64,000 bases of DNA from Datisca glomerata (Eukaryota; Streptophyta; Magnoliopsida; Cucurbitales; Datiscaceae), in the NCBI GenBank assembly GCA_003255025.1, contig QANY01013250.1, forward strand, positions 930,001 through 994,000, read 5' to 3'. Below are positions 1 through 10,814 of the stretch, piece after piece. Within the stretch, counting starts at the first letter, position 1, and each line of letters begins with the position of its first letter. The notes beneath the pieces were generated by a model. The model was not told the DNA's origin. It was given only the letters and a program-made list of their open reading frames with translations, and ran no database searches. A program made the translations under genes and the position numbers.

Positions 1-127
1 CTGCTTAGTAAGACATGCCTAACTTTAAACCAGACAATCACAAAGACACATTTATTCCCATCTGAATCCCCATACTAAAAACAAAAACAAATCACAAGCA
101 ATATAACTTTTCTTCGAAGAAACAAAA

Positions 128-2790
128 TCATCTGACCACCCTACAATTCAACCTAATTTCTTGTCCAGCACCAGGAATGCTACTCATCTTGATCATTGAC
201 TTCACAAATGCCTTTTCAAAATCCTCTTGGCAATTTGCAAAATTTGTAACCAATGCCTTTGTCTTTGGAGTAGTCAATAGAGCTTGATCCGAAGTAAATA
301 TACTCTTTCCTTGTAGTAATAATTTGTAGTATACATTATCGAATACAGTCGTAGTCGAATCCATGGTAGTTCCTGCATTTTTTACCTTGTTGTTTGCCGG
401 ACATACATTACGTAAACTTGCCGCAAACAATGGATTCAGTGACGGGTCGACGTCAAGCTTAGCGTCAAAGTTATGGATTCTATTCTGGAACGATGCACAA
501 TGAGCAAATCCAAGTGTGTGGCCGCCTATTAAAATTAAGTACCCACGTGTTAGACCTACTAATTTAAATAAATCCAATAATAACATTAGAATATTAGATC
601 ATCAGGAATGAGATTCTTTGTCGTTTGTCAGATCTTGTCGTCCATTCAGATTTAGATGTACTTTATATGCTTCAACTGCTTTTGCATTAAATCTCTTTCT
701 TTTAACATTAATTTTGTTTTTTCATTATTAGATATGGCTCTTCACATCTAAAAAGATGAAACAGTTCATCTGACGTTACTCCACAACAAAATGTCAATAT
801 ACAACCGTTAGATTCGTTATAATGTAAAATATAAATTGAAATATGTTTTAATTTTAGAATAACAAAAACGTTAAGTGACATATGAAGTAGCACAATCGTT
901 CATTTATGAGAATCTCTGTGGGACCTACTCATCTTACTTGATGTAATTAAAACTGAAAGTGTCGTTACTACTCCTCTCAGTGAAAAGTCAAGGACACAAT
1001 TTACTTTTATAGATATATTGAAATTGAGAGAGTCAATACCTGAAAGAGCAACAAGATCTTTGACAGAAAGCCCTCTTTCAGAGAAACTCTGTTTTAGTTG
1101 AGAGATGTTGAAAGTGGGAAAAGGTAATTTTGTTGATTCATTTGCTATTGAGATTCTTCCATCTAACCTTCCTTTTGGCACTTCCCAACTTGGACCTCCA
1201 GACTTAATATATATTAAAAAAAGTAAAAAAAAAACAGAGAAATTAGTCAATCTTTGTCACAGTCGGGATAAAAACAAGCTAGCGTGTTAAATAAAAACAA
1301 TAATTGTGTAGCTTAATCAAAGAGAAATTTATAATAATCTTGTAAAGTATTAATAATTGTAATTTAATTAATGAGAAATAAAATGGTATTGTGAATATTA
1401 GCATGAAGCGAAGAAAGAGAAAAGAGATTGTGACTTGAGAGTAACGTACATGTCACTGTTACAATAACATAGACAACTTTTATAGTACATTAAAAATCTC
1501 ATTGTCATAACTTAATGTACTTCATTCTAATATAAATGAGATACATGCAAAACAAATGAGATGTTTAAAATAATGTATCTCATTTATGTTCTATGTACCT
1601 TATTTGGATACATATGTACCAAAAAATAGACATGATACCATTCCCAGTTAGGTAAGTAGAAGCACCTAACATAGACAATGAGATAAAGACGAGAGTATAT
1701 TGTGGAGAAAAGAATTGAGGTATAAACCAGAGTGACAGCATCACGAGCAGCAAGAGCAAGAATATCAGCACAAGAGACAAGGCCAGGGCAAGAAGCTTCA
1801 ATGGCAACTTTAGCATTATCAATTACGTAAAATGCATGTAATGATACGTTAGGAGGCCCATCCTTTTCTGCTTTCTTCTTCCCCTTTGAATCCAACAACA
1901 CCGAACCATCACAGCCCTTCAAAATTAACAAACACGCAGAAAAAAACAAATTAATCATACATTCATATGTCGCCTAAGTTCATTGGTGATTCTTATTATT
2001 GTGTTGACACTAATATACTGGAAAGAGAGTGAAAAACATAAGGAGAAGAGTGATTTCTTTTTCATCATTTTTCTCTCTCATCTCTCTATTTCGATCTCCT
2101 CGCAATATGTACTGTAAGAGTTTTAAAACGCGATTAGGGTCGGTGTCGTGCCGCGATTACAGTATCGTCAAAATGGTTGCAACGGGTGTAATGTAATGAG
2201 TCACGGGTGTCCGCATGAAGTTTCCAGTTCTAAGTGGTAGTGTACTCTAAACCCTTAGCTATTGTTCTCTAGAAATGACCCGGTCTAACCCATCCCTCGA
2301 AAGAAATTTTTATGGGATCCTTATTTTATTGCGAGTGTGAATCTTTTTGGCGTCTTAATTTTTATTTTCATCTGTTGCGTCGTTACATCACGTAAACAGC
2401 TGTGAAGGAAGTGAATTGCCATAGGTCCATATTATATCGGACCGTAACAGTCTCGACAACTGCTGAGACCGTGACGCAATGGCCGTTATCGAAACAGGCT
2501 TACTGGTAACGGGTAAGATTTTTTCCTAAACTTTCATATGGGTAATGCATAAAATGGAAAACAATTTGAAATTACGTAAATATAATTACTCTGATGAAGC
2601 AATCATGGAAGTGCATCCGAAGCAGAGCAGCAGGAACAGTTCTATCATTCACCATAGCCTTCTTCACTTCGTTGGTTACAATGGACTCAAGCTCAGGGCA
2701 AGTCTGGTCGTAATGGTTCAAACTCAATGCATTTACTGAGGACAAATAAACAAAGAGAATGAGAAGGAAATGAAGAAACATGGACGCCAT
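128..2790 (-). CDS. PRX64: class III peroxidase, PRX64-like (4 exons)
   Basis: Secreted haem peroxidase that uses H2O2 to oxidise phenolics in the cell wall. Exons on the minus strand: 2590-2790, 1728-1916, 1040-1202 and 128-525. All junctions are GT-AG and the frame is kept, giving 316 aa, about the length of Arabidopsis PRX64. A signal peptide covers residues 1-21 (ending SSVNA). The distal haem site RMHFHDCF is at 58-65 (R58, H62), GCDGSVLLD follows at 68, and the proximal site GGHTLGFAHC is at 185-194 (H187). The C-terminus is IRLNCRVVR. The three-intron layout is typical of class III peroxidases. Arabidopsis PRX64 takes part in Casparian-strip lignification; that role here is inferred from similarity. 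A second Met at residue 4 is a possible alternative start. No disabling changes seen. Intron 1 carries a compositionally odd stretch (see separate entry). Confidence 0.93.
2105..2530. other. compositionally odd stretch inside peroxidase intron 1
   Basis: Most of the 673-bp intron 1 (1917-2589) is rich in CG, CGTT/AACG and GGGTGT words, unlike the AT-rich introns 2 and 3. Words such as GTAACGGG and GCCGTTAT recur. It looks like an inserted non-autonomous repeat, but I could not find clear terminal repeats or a target duplication. No ORF. Confidence 0.35.
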
Positions 2791-3347
2791 AGCCAGAACT
2801 GAAGAGAAAAGCTTCTGATGCGTATTGAAATAATGAAATTATTTTGATTTGTTTTGAAAATTAAGATGGTGGAATTGATAATATTTATAGCTAATTAAAT
2901 ATTATGAGAAAGAAAATTGGAGTTGTTATCCAAAAAAGAAAAAGAAACAAAAAATAGTGGGTAGCATATTTGGTGGGCAAATTAAAGGCTGCTAGTGGAA
3001 TTGTGTTGATGATATTCTCTTTGCAGTTTAGGAAATGAATTTGTTTTCATGTATAGAGGATTAAGCAAAATGAAAGCATCTTTGTTTTCTTTTCCTTTTA
3101 TCTTGTTATCTTTTTTGGGTATAGAAGTTTGGTTAACTTTGCCACTTCCACCGGCTCCGGCCAAGTCAATGGTTCATTTTCTTTTCTTTGTTTTACCAAC
3201 TAAATATAGTATACTACTTTATTCTCTCGTCCGGTTCATTCTTTGTTAATTTGATGTAGCAAAAGCTCAAAAAAGACTTGTACAAAAATTGAAAAACAAC
3301 TCTTCTAAGGGACTGTTGATTCGTTCACGAATATCAGTCGATTAGCC
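2791..3347. other. peroxidase 5' flank and spacer
   Basis: AT-rich upstream region of the minus-strand peroxidase gene. Apart from the TATA box nothing further is recognised. The last five bases (TAGCC, 3343-3347) are the left target-site duplication of the adjacent LTR element. Confidence 0.6.
2881..2890 (-). promoter_or_regulatory. TATA box of the peroxidase gene
   Basis: The minus strand reads CTATAAATAT, about 90 nt upstream of the peroxidase start codon, a usual plant spacing with a short 5' UTR. Confidence 0.6.
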
Positions 3348-4371
3348 TGAACATGAAAAAATCACCGAAGACTGCAGAAAGAACGCTGAGGCGGGAGATC
3401 TCGTCAGAATGACAAAAAATACTGAAATGGGAGACCTCATTAGAATGACAAAGAACCCTGAAGCAAGAGACCTCGTCAGAACGGCAAAGAACGCTGAAAC
3501 AAGAGATCTCGTTAAAACGGCAAAGAATGCTGAAGCGGGAGACCTCGTCAAAACGACAAAGAACGCTGAAGCGAGAGATCTCGTCAGAATGGGAAATAAT
3601 GCTGAAGCGGGGAACCTTCTCTTCCTGAAAGGGTGATAATCATTTTTAGAATGCAGGGACAATCATTTCTGGAACGGGTGACTATCGCTTCCAAAACGGG
3701 GGACCATCACTCCTAGAACAGGAAAGAAAAAAGAATGGGAAATGACATCTCGAGAATGAGAGATCATCACTTTCATAACGAGAACTGACATCTCGAGAAC
3801 GAGAGATCATCGCTTCCTGAATGGGAACTGACATCTCAAGAACGAACAATCATTATCTCCTGGACAGGACAAAACATCATAACGAAAAAGAGGGTTCAGA
3901 CTGATAGTCAAGTGGTTGTGATTGATTGGCTCGAACCACGAGGAACCATCAAGTGGCTATGACTGATTGAGTTGCTGAGGACAAAACAGCTGAAATGAAT
4001 GAGCAAAGTAAAGGAGCCCATGCTTGAAAGCAATCTCATCAGCCGAAAGCATAGGGGATGTGATCATCCCTTTTTTATCATTTTTATTATTGTAAAGCCT
4101 ATAAGTACAGGCTCATGTAAAAAGAAAAAGGAGGCGAGGAAGAGACCTAATCAAACATCAATTAAAGACACTACCATTCCTCTTTCCTCTCATCAACAAC
4201 TGTGTAAAATCCTTGACACAAGTGAATATCAACAATCTCCCCATGGTCTTTCTTCCCTTTAAAGGTTTTTCACGTAAATGATGGTGTCTTTATTCTCTCA
4301 TTCTCTCTTTAAATTATGATCTTTATCATTTGTTTGTAGAGTGTTCTCCATACCGCAAAAAACACTTTACA
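3348..4371. repeat. left LTR of the LARD-like element
   Basis: 1,024 bp, TG...CA. Contains seven 36-bp repeats near its start, a second run of about 25-bp repeats built on GAACGGG (3650-3850), and a TATA-like CCTATAAGTA near 4099. It aligns throughout with 6772-7708. Confidence 0.85.
3378..3628 (+). repeat. 36-bp tandem repeat inside the left LTR (about 7 units)
   Basis: Units start AGAACGCTGAAGCGGGAGA and continue with CCTCGTCAGAATGGCAA; about seven diverged copies. The right LTR has only about five (6810-6985). This accounts for most of the length difference between the LTRs. The repeat is a multiple of three and stays open in frame, but the resulting ORF is not considered a gene. Confidence 0.8.
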
Positions 4372-5157
4372 TTCGGTGTTTTCATTGAGAGCGAGAGAAA
4401 AACTCAAAGAAATCCCTCCTAAAATGTCAAAAACCAAATCAAGCGCACCGTCAACAACAAAATCGAGAATAGAAACGGAAATGGGTTGGAAGCAGAGATG
4501 GGAATGATAACAAGTACAAAAGTGGAAACAGAGCAAAAAATGATAAACTCATTCGTTGTACATTTGATTGGCTTATTTCTTTTACATCCTTATCAACTTC
4601 TTAAGAAAATGAGAGGAGAACTTATTTGACTCGTGATAAATAAAGTTTTGAGTTTTAATTCTAATTGAATTTAAAGTTTTGAGTTGAAATGACTTAAGAA
4701 CGGAAAGTGTCTCAAGAATGAGAAAGTCTCAAGAACCAGTAAGTCTCAGGAACGGGAAAATTCTGAGAATGGGAACAGAATTAGCTTGAAACGGGAACAA
4801 AATTAGCTTGGAAACGGGAAAGTTCTAAGAAGAGGAAGAGTCTGAGACAAGGAAAAGTCTTGAGAAACGAGAAATTTCTGAGATAAAAAAAGAAATTCAT
4901 TCTAAGAAATGGTGAGTTAAAAAGGGGTTATGACAATTTTTATGAAGACTGCTCAGGAAAGCACATTATGTAGAACGATCAACTTCAAAAATTAAACCGT
5001 ATTTATTGGAAGCCAACTATATGGAGAATCTTATAGCATCAAGAATATGTAGAAGTCTACTTATTGAAGAAATTTACGAAATTCATTTTGGAGCTCTCAA
5101 TCAAAACTTGTAACGTGATAACGTGCATACTGTCAACTCTCTCTTTTTTTACAATGA

Positions 5158-5651
5158 AACTAAGTGCGTAAGTCCTTGGGAGGGGCAATTTATTAGATCT
5201 ACTCTCAGAAGGAACTAAGGGCGTAAGTTCTTAGAAGGGGCAATTCATAAGTCTTACTTTCAGAAGAACTAAGGGCGTAAGTCTTAAGTAGGTGCAATTC
5301 ATAAGTTCTACTTTCAGAAAAAACTAAGGGCGTAAGTCCTTGGGAGGGACAATTCATAAGTCTCACTCTTAAAAGGAACTAAGGGTGTAAGTCATTCGTA
5401 GGGGAAATTCATAAGTTCTACTCTCATAAGGAACTAAGAGAGTAAGTCCTTAAGAGGGGCAATTCATAAGTCCTACTCTCAGAAGAAACTAAGGGCGTAA
5501 GTCTTTGGGAGGGGCAGTTCATAAGTCCTACTCTTAGAAGAAACTAAGGGCGTAAGTTCTTGGGAGGGGCAATTCATAAGTCATACTCTTAAAATGAACT
5601 AAGGATGTAAGTTCATAGGAGAGGCAGTTCATAAGTACTACTCTCAGAAGG
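5158..5651 (+). repeat. 55-bp tandem array (9 units) inside the LARD-like element
   Basis: Nine consecutive units of about 55 bp start AACTAAGGGCGTAAGTCC and carry GGGGCAATTCATAAGT and CTACTCTCAGAAGG. Divergence between units is modest and scattered. No coding frame is preserved. Confidence 0.85.
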
Positions 5652-6771
5652 AATAAAAAAAGGGTCATGGTTGCACTAAAAGAGCCTAAGTCCTTGGGAG
5701 CGTCTACGTACACCATTCTCAGAAGGAAAATTAAATGTCTTCAGAAAGAAAATAGGAAATCTCTTCAGAACGGAAAAGTTTAGAGAACGGAAAAAGAAAT
5801 GTCTTTAGAGCGGGAAAATCTTCATAACAGAAAAAAAAAAGTTGAGAAAAGAACTTCAGAACATAAAAGAAAAGAAGTTAAGAAAAGACCTTCAGCTCAA
5901 TAAAGAAACGCTAAGAGAAGAAGAGCTGACTAAAGAAGGGCAGAAAAGAAGAGCTAAGGAACATAGCTCTGAACAAACGACGGCCAAGAGTAAAGGAAAA
6001 AGAAGCGAGAAAAGGAAGGAAAAAATTGGAAGCTGAAAAATAAAATAAGGAAACGGGAGAAACTCTACCAATAATAAGTCCGTAGCAAGGAAACGAGAAA
6101 AATTCTACCAATTGAAGTAGGACATCAAACTCAAGCTCCTGCAGTGAAATTATGAAACGGTACGCTCGCTCCTTACTCAGTTTAATTATTATATTATTCT
6201 TTTACAATATTCATGTCACAGGTCTTATCGTATGAAAGAAGGAAAATGAAAAATGAAGAAACGAGGGAAACTCTATCGATGAGCCTGTAGGGAATCAAAA
6301 CGGGGTCATGGTTCCACGGAATGAGCCTAAGTCCTTGGGAGCGTCTACGGACATCATTCTCCAAAGGAAAAAGAAAATATGGAAACAACAGAAACTCTAC
6401 TAAAAAATGCGGAACGTCAAACTCAAACCCGTGCGATGCAACTATGGAACGAGAGAAGGAAAATGAAAAATAAAGAAACGGGAGAAACTCTATCACTGAG
6501 CATGTACTGAAGAAAATGAGAGAACCTCGCCAACGAGCACATAATGATGAAAATGGGAAAAAATCTATCAATAAACCCGTAGTTAAAAGAACGGAAAGAC
6601 AGTACATCGAATGAATGGAAGTAATCATCATCGACAGTGAGCTGGCAAAAAATTTATTCGACAAACGCAAAGCACGTGAGAACATAAATGGGCAGACATA
6701 ACGACAGAATAAGAAAGGACAAACCATTACACCTCAATAAGTGAAACTTATTGATTGTAATGGTGGGTAAA

Positions 6772-7708
6772 TGAACAGGAAAAAAATCACTCAAGACACT
6801 TGTGCAGAAAGAACGTTGAAGCGTGAGGCCTCGTCAGAATGGCAAAGAACGCTAAAACGGAAGACCTCGTCAGAATGGAAAAGAACCTGAAGCAGGAGAC
6901 CTCGTCAGAATGGTAAAGAAAGCTGAAGTGGGAGACCTCATCAGCATGGGAAAGAATGCTGAAGCGGGGAACCTTCACTTCTGGAACGGGTGACAATCGC
7001 TTCTAGAACGGGTGGACAATCGCTTCTGGAACGGGTGACTATCACTCCCAAAACGGGAAAGAACAATAGAACGGGAACTAACATCTCGAGAATGGGAGAT
7101 CATCACTTTCAGAACGGGAACCGACATCTCAAGAATGAAAGATCATCATTTCCAGAACGGGAACTGACATCTTGAGAATGGGGAATCATTACCTCCTGGA
7201 CATGGCATAACATCAGAACCACGAGGAATAAGCAAAGTAAAGGAAGGTTTAGACTGACAGTCAAGTGGTTGTGATTGATTGGCTGGAACCACGAGGAACC
7301 ACCAAGTGGCTATGACCGATTGAGTTGTTGAGGAAGAAACAACTTAAATGAATGAGCAAAGTAAAAGAGCTCACGCCTGAAAGTAATCCCATTAGCTGTA
7401 AGCATAAGAGATGTGATCATCCTTTTTTTATCATTCTTATTATTGTAAGGCCTATAAGTATAGGGTCATGTAAAAAGAAAAAGGAGGCGAGGAAGATACC
7501 TATGCAAACCTCAACTAAATGCAGTCTCATCAACAACTGTGTAAAATTCTTGACATAAATGAATATCAACAATCTCTCCCGTGATTTTTCTTCATTTTAA
7601 GGGGTTTCCACGTAAATGATGGTGTCTTTATTCTCTTACTCTCTCTTTAAATTATGATATTTATCATTTATTCGTAGAGGGTTCTCAATACCGAAAAAAC
7701 CCTTTACA
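6772..7708. repeat. right LTR of the LARD-like element
   Basis: 937 bp, starts TGAACAGG, ends CTTTACA, followed directly by the TAGCC target duplication. It lacks about two of the 36-bp units seen in the left LTR and carries many substitutions, so the insertion is not recent. Confidence 0.85.
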
Positions 7709-7713
7709 TAGCC

Positions 7714-9323
7714 ATCAAACTCTCATATAAATCATGATTACTGAAAATTTTGACAAAATAGAGATAGTTGTAATTTTATTAAACTCTCTCTTTGTAATTT
7801 TATTGAACTAAATCTAGTTTTCGGATTACACCATTCTAATCTATTTAAAGTCTGCAAAAAACACTCAAGTAATTATTAAAATATTCTTAATTTAACCTAA
7901 TCCATATACTATCATATATGAACTTTATTTTTAAAATTTAAACTCTAAAATATCATCTAAACAAGAAAAATAAATAATTACTACTAAAGTTCTGAAAATT
8001 ATAAGAACATATTTAAATATATAATTGATTTTCATATTTTTTTTTCCCAATTTACACTCCATATAATAGTTACAGGCTCTAGTATTCCTATCTTCCACAC
8101 AAAGTTTTAAGGAATAGAACATGATGAACTTTTCAACATGGTATCAGAACTTAGTTTGCTTCTGTTTATGATGTTTGGTTTGGTTTCCTATGACGCAGGG
8201 CTTGACCTATATCTGATAATCCATGCAGTCGTGTCGTGTGTTGTGTCGAGGAGCGTTTATTAAAATAATGTCAGGCAAAATCCTGAATTTGCCCTTTTCC
8301 CGCTAGTTAAAAAACTTTAGCTCTCATTCTTTACACATAAATTTTAAGGAGTGGAATGGACTACATTTTTTAACTTGATATTAGATCTTGTTGGGTGTGT
8401 TTTTGTGCATGCTACGTAGTTCATTCTATATTTGATATCTCGAGTAGCGGATTGTTATGTTATGGTTTATGGTCCAAGAGATTTTGTGGGTTGGGGAGGG
8501 GATGTTGGGCCTAAACAGAGATTTTCGCAGTATTTTCCTTCACTATATCATCAAATGCATAATGGGGTATGTGCCTGTATTGTGCTGTGATCAGGTGCTC
8601 CTGTTTTTACTTTTTACCTTTTCTTTTTACAGTTCCCATGTTAAACAGGTAAGGTCTTACATCTAAAATGCATGTTATCTTTAAACTCTCTTTAGCAAGC
8701 AAATGAATTGCATAAATAAATATAATAATATGAGTTGATACAGTCGGTTAAGTTTTGACATCACATATTTTAAAAATGATAGATGTGAGTCATACTTTTC
8801 TAATTCCCGTATAATATATACTTTGACAAAAAAAATAAAAAGTCTTATTCAACTGCCGAGAATGTACTGGCAGGTAGGTTTTGAGCTCAATTATTACCAA
8901 AAAAAAAAGATGAACATTACAAGCATAATTAAAATTATAAGAATATGTACTTGTACTACAGATAAAAGCTGCTGCATTCTTGCTTTCCAGCTTCTTATTG
9001 ATCTGCTATAACAAATTCAACTGCCACACACAGTAGTACAACAGAGATTCTATGGATAAAAGCCCTATGCTTCTTGCACAGAACCTGTTTGATAAAATGC
9101 CTTAGAGAAGAAGATAATGGGTTTTGCTTGACACATCTCAATCAATAGACTAACTAGAACAAACAACAGTATAAATATTCTAGCCACCTTTGTTTCATAA
9201 AAAGAAAAAAGTGGCGGGCTGCTTCTGTAAAAAAAATACTAAGGCACGCCTCTGCCTATATGATTTGAACAAAACAAAATGCCCAAAATATTCCTAAGGC
9301 TGGTTTATTTTTTTCATCAGGTT
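7714..9323. other. AT-rich spacer and expansin 3' flank
   Basis: No supportable gene. It holds the TRIM-like traces listed at 8090-8385 and, from about 9000, the probable 3' UTR and downstream flank of the minus-strand expansin gene. Confidence 0.5.
8090..8385 (+). repeat. two LTR-end/primer-site-like motifs, possible TRIM remnant
   Basis: Around 8092-8150 a CACACAAAGTTTTAAGGAAT stretch leads to CAACATGGTATCAGAAC. The last part is close to the LTR end plus initiator-Met tRNA primer site of plant copia/TRIM elements (TGGTATCAGAGC). A diverged copy of the same layout sits at 8325-8385 (TTACACATAAATTTTAAGGA then ACTTGATATTAGATC). Full LTR limits are not resolvable by eye. Confidence 0.35.
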
Positions 9324-10814
9324 TTAGAATTGTAAACTGCTGGAGAAGGTTTGGCCAAATTGCCAATTGGATGGGACAATGTTGGTGAATGTTTTGGTCA
9401 CTCCATCAGTGGTTGTGACTTGGAAAGATAAAGATTGGCCATTTAGATATGAATTGGACTGCCAATTAGCTCCCCAATTCCTTGACATGGGCATCCAGTT
9501 GTTGGCTTTGGATCCTTTGATTGACACTGATTTAACAGATCCAGCACCACCCACATTGGTAATCAAAACAAGCTCAAAGTAGTCTCTTCCATTGACGGTG
9601 AATCTGACTCCACCATGCTTCTTGCAAGGAACCCTGCACCACATTATAACATCAATGTTTAGAACAGATAAACAATGCAGAGAAGTTAGCTCTTTGGGCC
9701 AACTGATCTATCTGGACAGCCCAGATCATACTACATATGTGCCGTCCAGTTTAGATTGAATGACCCAAATGTAAAGAATTGTCAGCTGTCATTCACTTTG
9801 GAAATCTATTGGATCTCATTTTTAGGTTGTAAAACTAGACAATCTCGAAAAATGTAGATCAGATCACACTACCATAGATTCTTATTTAAATTTAGGTATA
9901 GCAAATGCTTCGCTCACCACACAGCCAGAAACTCGATCTTACAACTAGACTATAACTATCTTAAGGGTGAGTTTGAGAGTCTTTTACTTGAAAACACTTT
10001 AATGCTTTAAAAAACACTATTGTTAATTGCATTTATTTGATAAAAATTGTTGTTTGAACATATTTTAATATTTTAAAACACTTCTATCAGAAACTACGTC
10101 TGACTGTTTCTTAAAATATTTTCAAATACAAAAAATTTATGCTTCAAATTTTACCAAACAACCCCTTATAATCAATCATGAGGACTCTCAAACAGAGATT
10201 TGGGTTTTTTTTTTACCTTTGGAACAAAACAGGCACAATTCCACCTCTGTAAATGCCAATTTTTTCCCAAGCAGGCTGAGCCATATCAAAGTGTTGAAGA
10301 GGTGGGTTGCACCATCCTCCATTGTCATTTGATTGAGCAAAGTTTGGAGGGCAAAAGTTAGTAGCAGTCACTGTAACAGACACTCCTTTGTTACACCATC
10401 TGGGGTCTGTTTTATAATCACATATTATCTTATAGCATTGTCCACATGAAGCTCCATCATTAAACAATGCTGTACTTAAAGCTGCTGTTCTTGTTCCATA
10501 CCCTGTCGAATACAAGTTTCCATATCCACAAGCCCCCCCTGCACAACCCCAATCCACCATTAAAAATCCAATCTTTCATTTCAAATTTCATACTTTGACA
10601 AAGTAAACATGGGTCCTCATCTGGTATCATAGAAAGATTAAGTAAACAGAGAAAAAATATGAAACAATTTCATACCCATTGTCCCTGAGGCATCACTTCC
10701 TCCATAGAATGTAGCATGAGCTTTAGTCCAACCAGAAGCTGTAAATCCATTAACAGCGATGAAAACATTGCAGTACCCAATAAGGATTGCTAAAGCAAAA
10801 AGAGTTTTTGCCAT
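9324..10814 (-). CDS. alpha-expansin (3 exons)
   Basis: Cell-wall loosening protein acting non-enzymatically on cellulose-xyloglucan contacts. Exons: 10676-10814, 10217-10538 and 9324-9633, with GT-AG junctions after TMG and after LFQR, the usual intron A and B positions of EXPA genes. Product 256 aa, normal for the family. Signal peptide about residues 1-23. The family-45-endoglucanase-like domain has GGACGYG at 47-53, the HFD signature at 129-131 and the expected cysteines. The C-terminal cellulose-binding domain has WGANWQ. The C-terminus is SSLQF. No disabling mutation. I did not assign an EXPA subgroup. A TTTATTTAAAG stretch near 10935-10945 (minus strand) could be the TATA box. Confidence 0.94.

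Larger units (their letters stand above)
3348..7708. mobile_element. non-coding LTR retrotransposon (LARD-like), complete
   Basis: Two long direct repeats (3348-4371 and 6772-7708), each beginning TGAACA and ending CTTTACA, enclose 2.4 kb. The element is bounded by identical 5-bp TAGCC target duplications at 3343-3347 and 7709-7713. The inner part (4372-6771) has no gag, protease, RT or integrase, only repeats and purine-rich sequence. It must therefore have moved with proteins supplied by another element, the definition of a large retrotransposon derivative. No canonical initiator-Met tRNA primer site follows the left LTR. Orientation is not settled because neither primer site nor polypurine tract is clear. 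A second internal duplication pairs 5660-5730 with 6300-6370. Confidence 0.85.

Noticed and set aside
3409..3636. 75-codon plus-strand frame with a repeating RMTKNAEARDLV-like peptide, plus the opposite-strand 106-codon frame
   Set aside because: Both frames arise from the 36-bp (12-codon) tandem repeat in the LTR; unit number differs in the other LTR and the frame is broken there.
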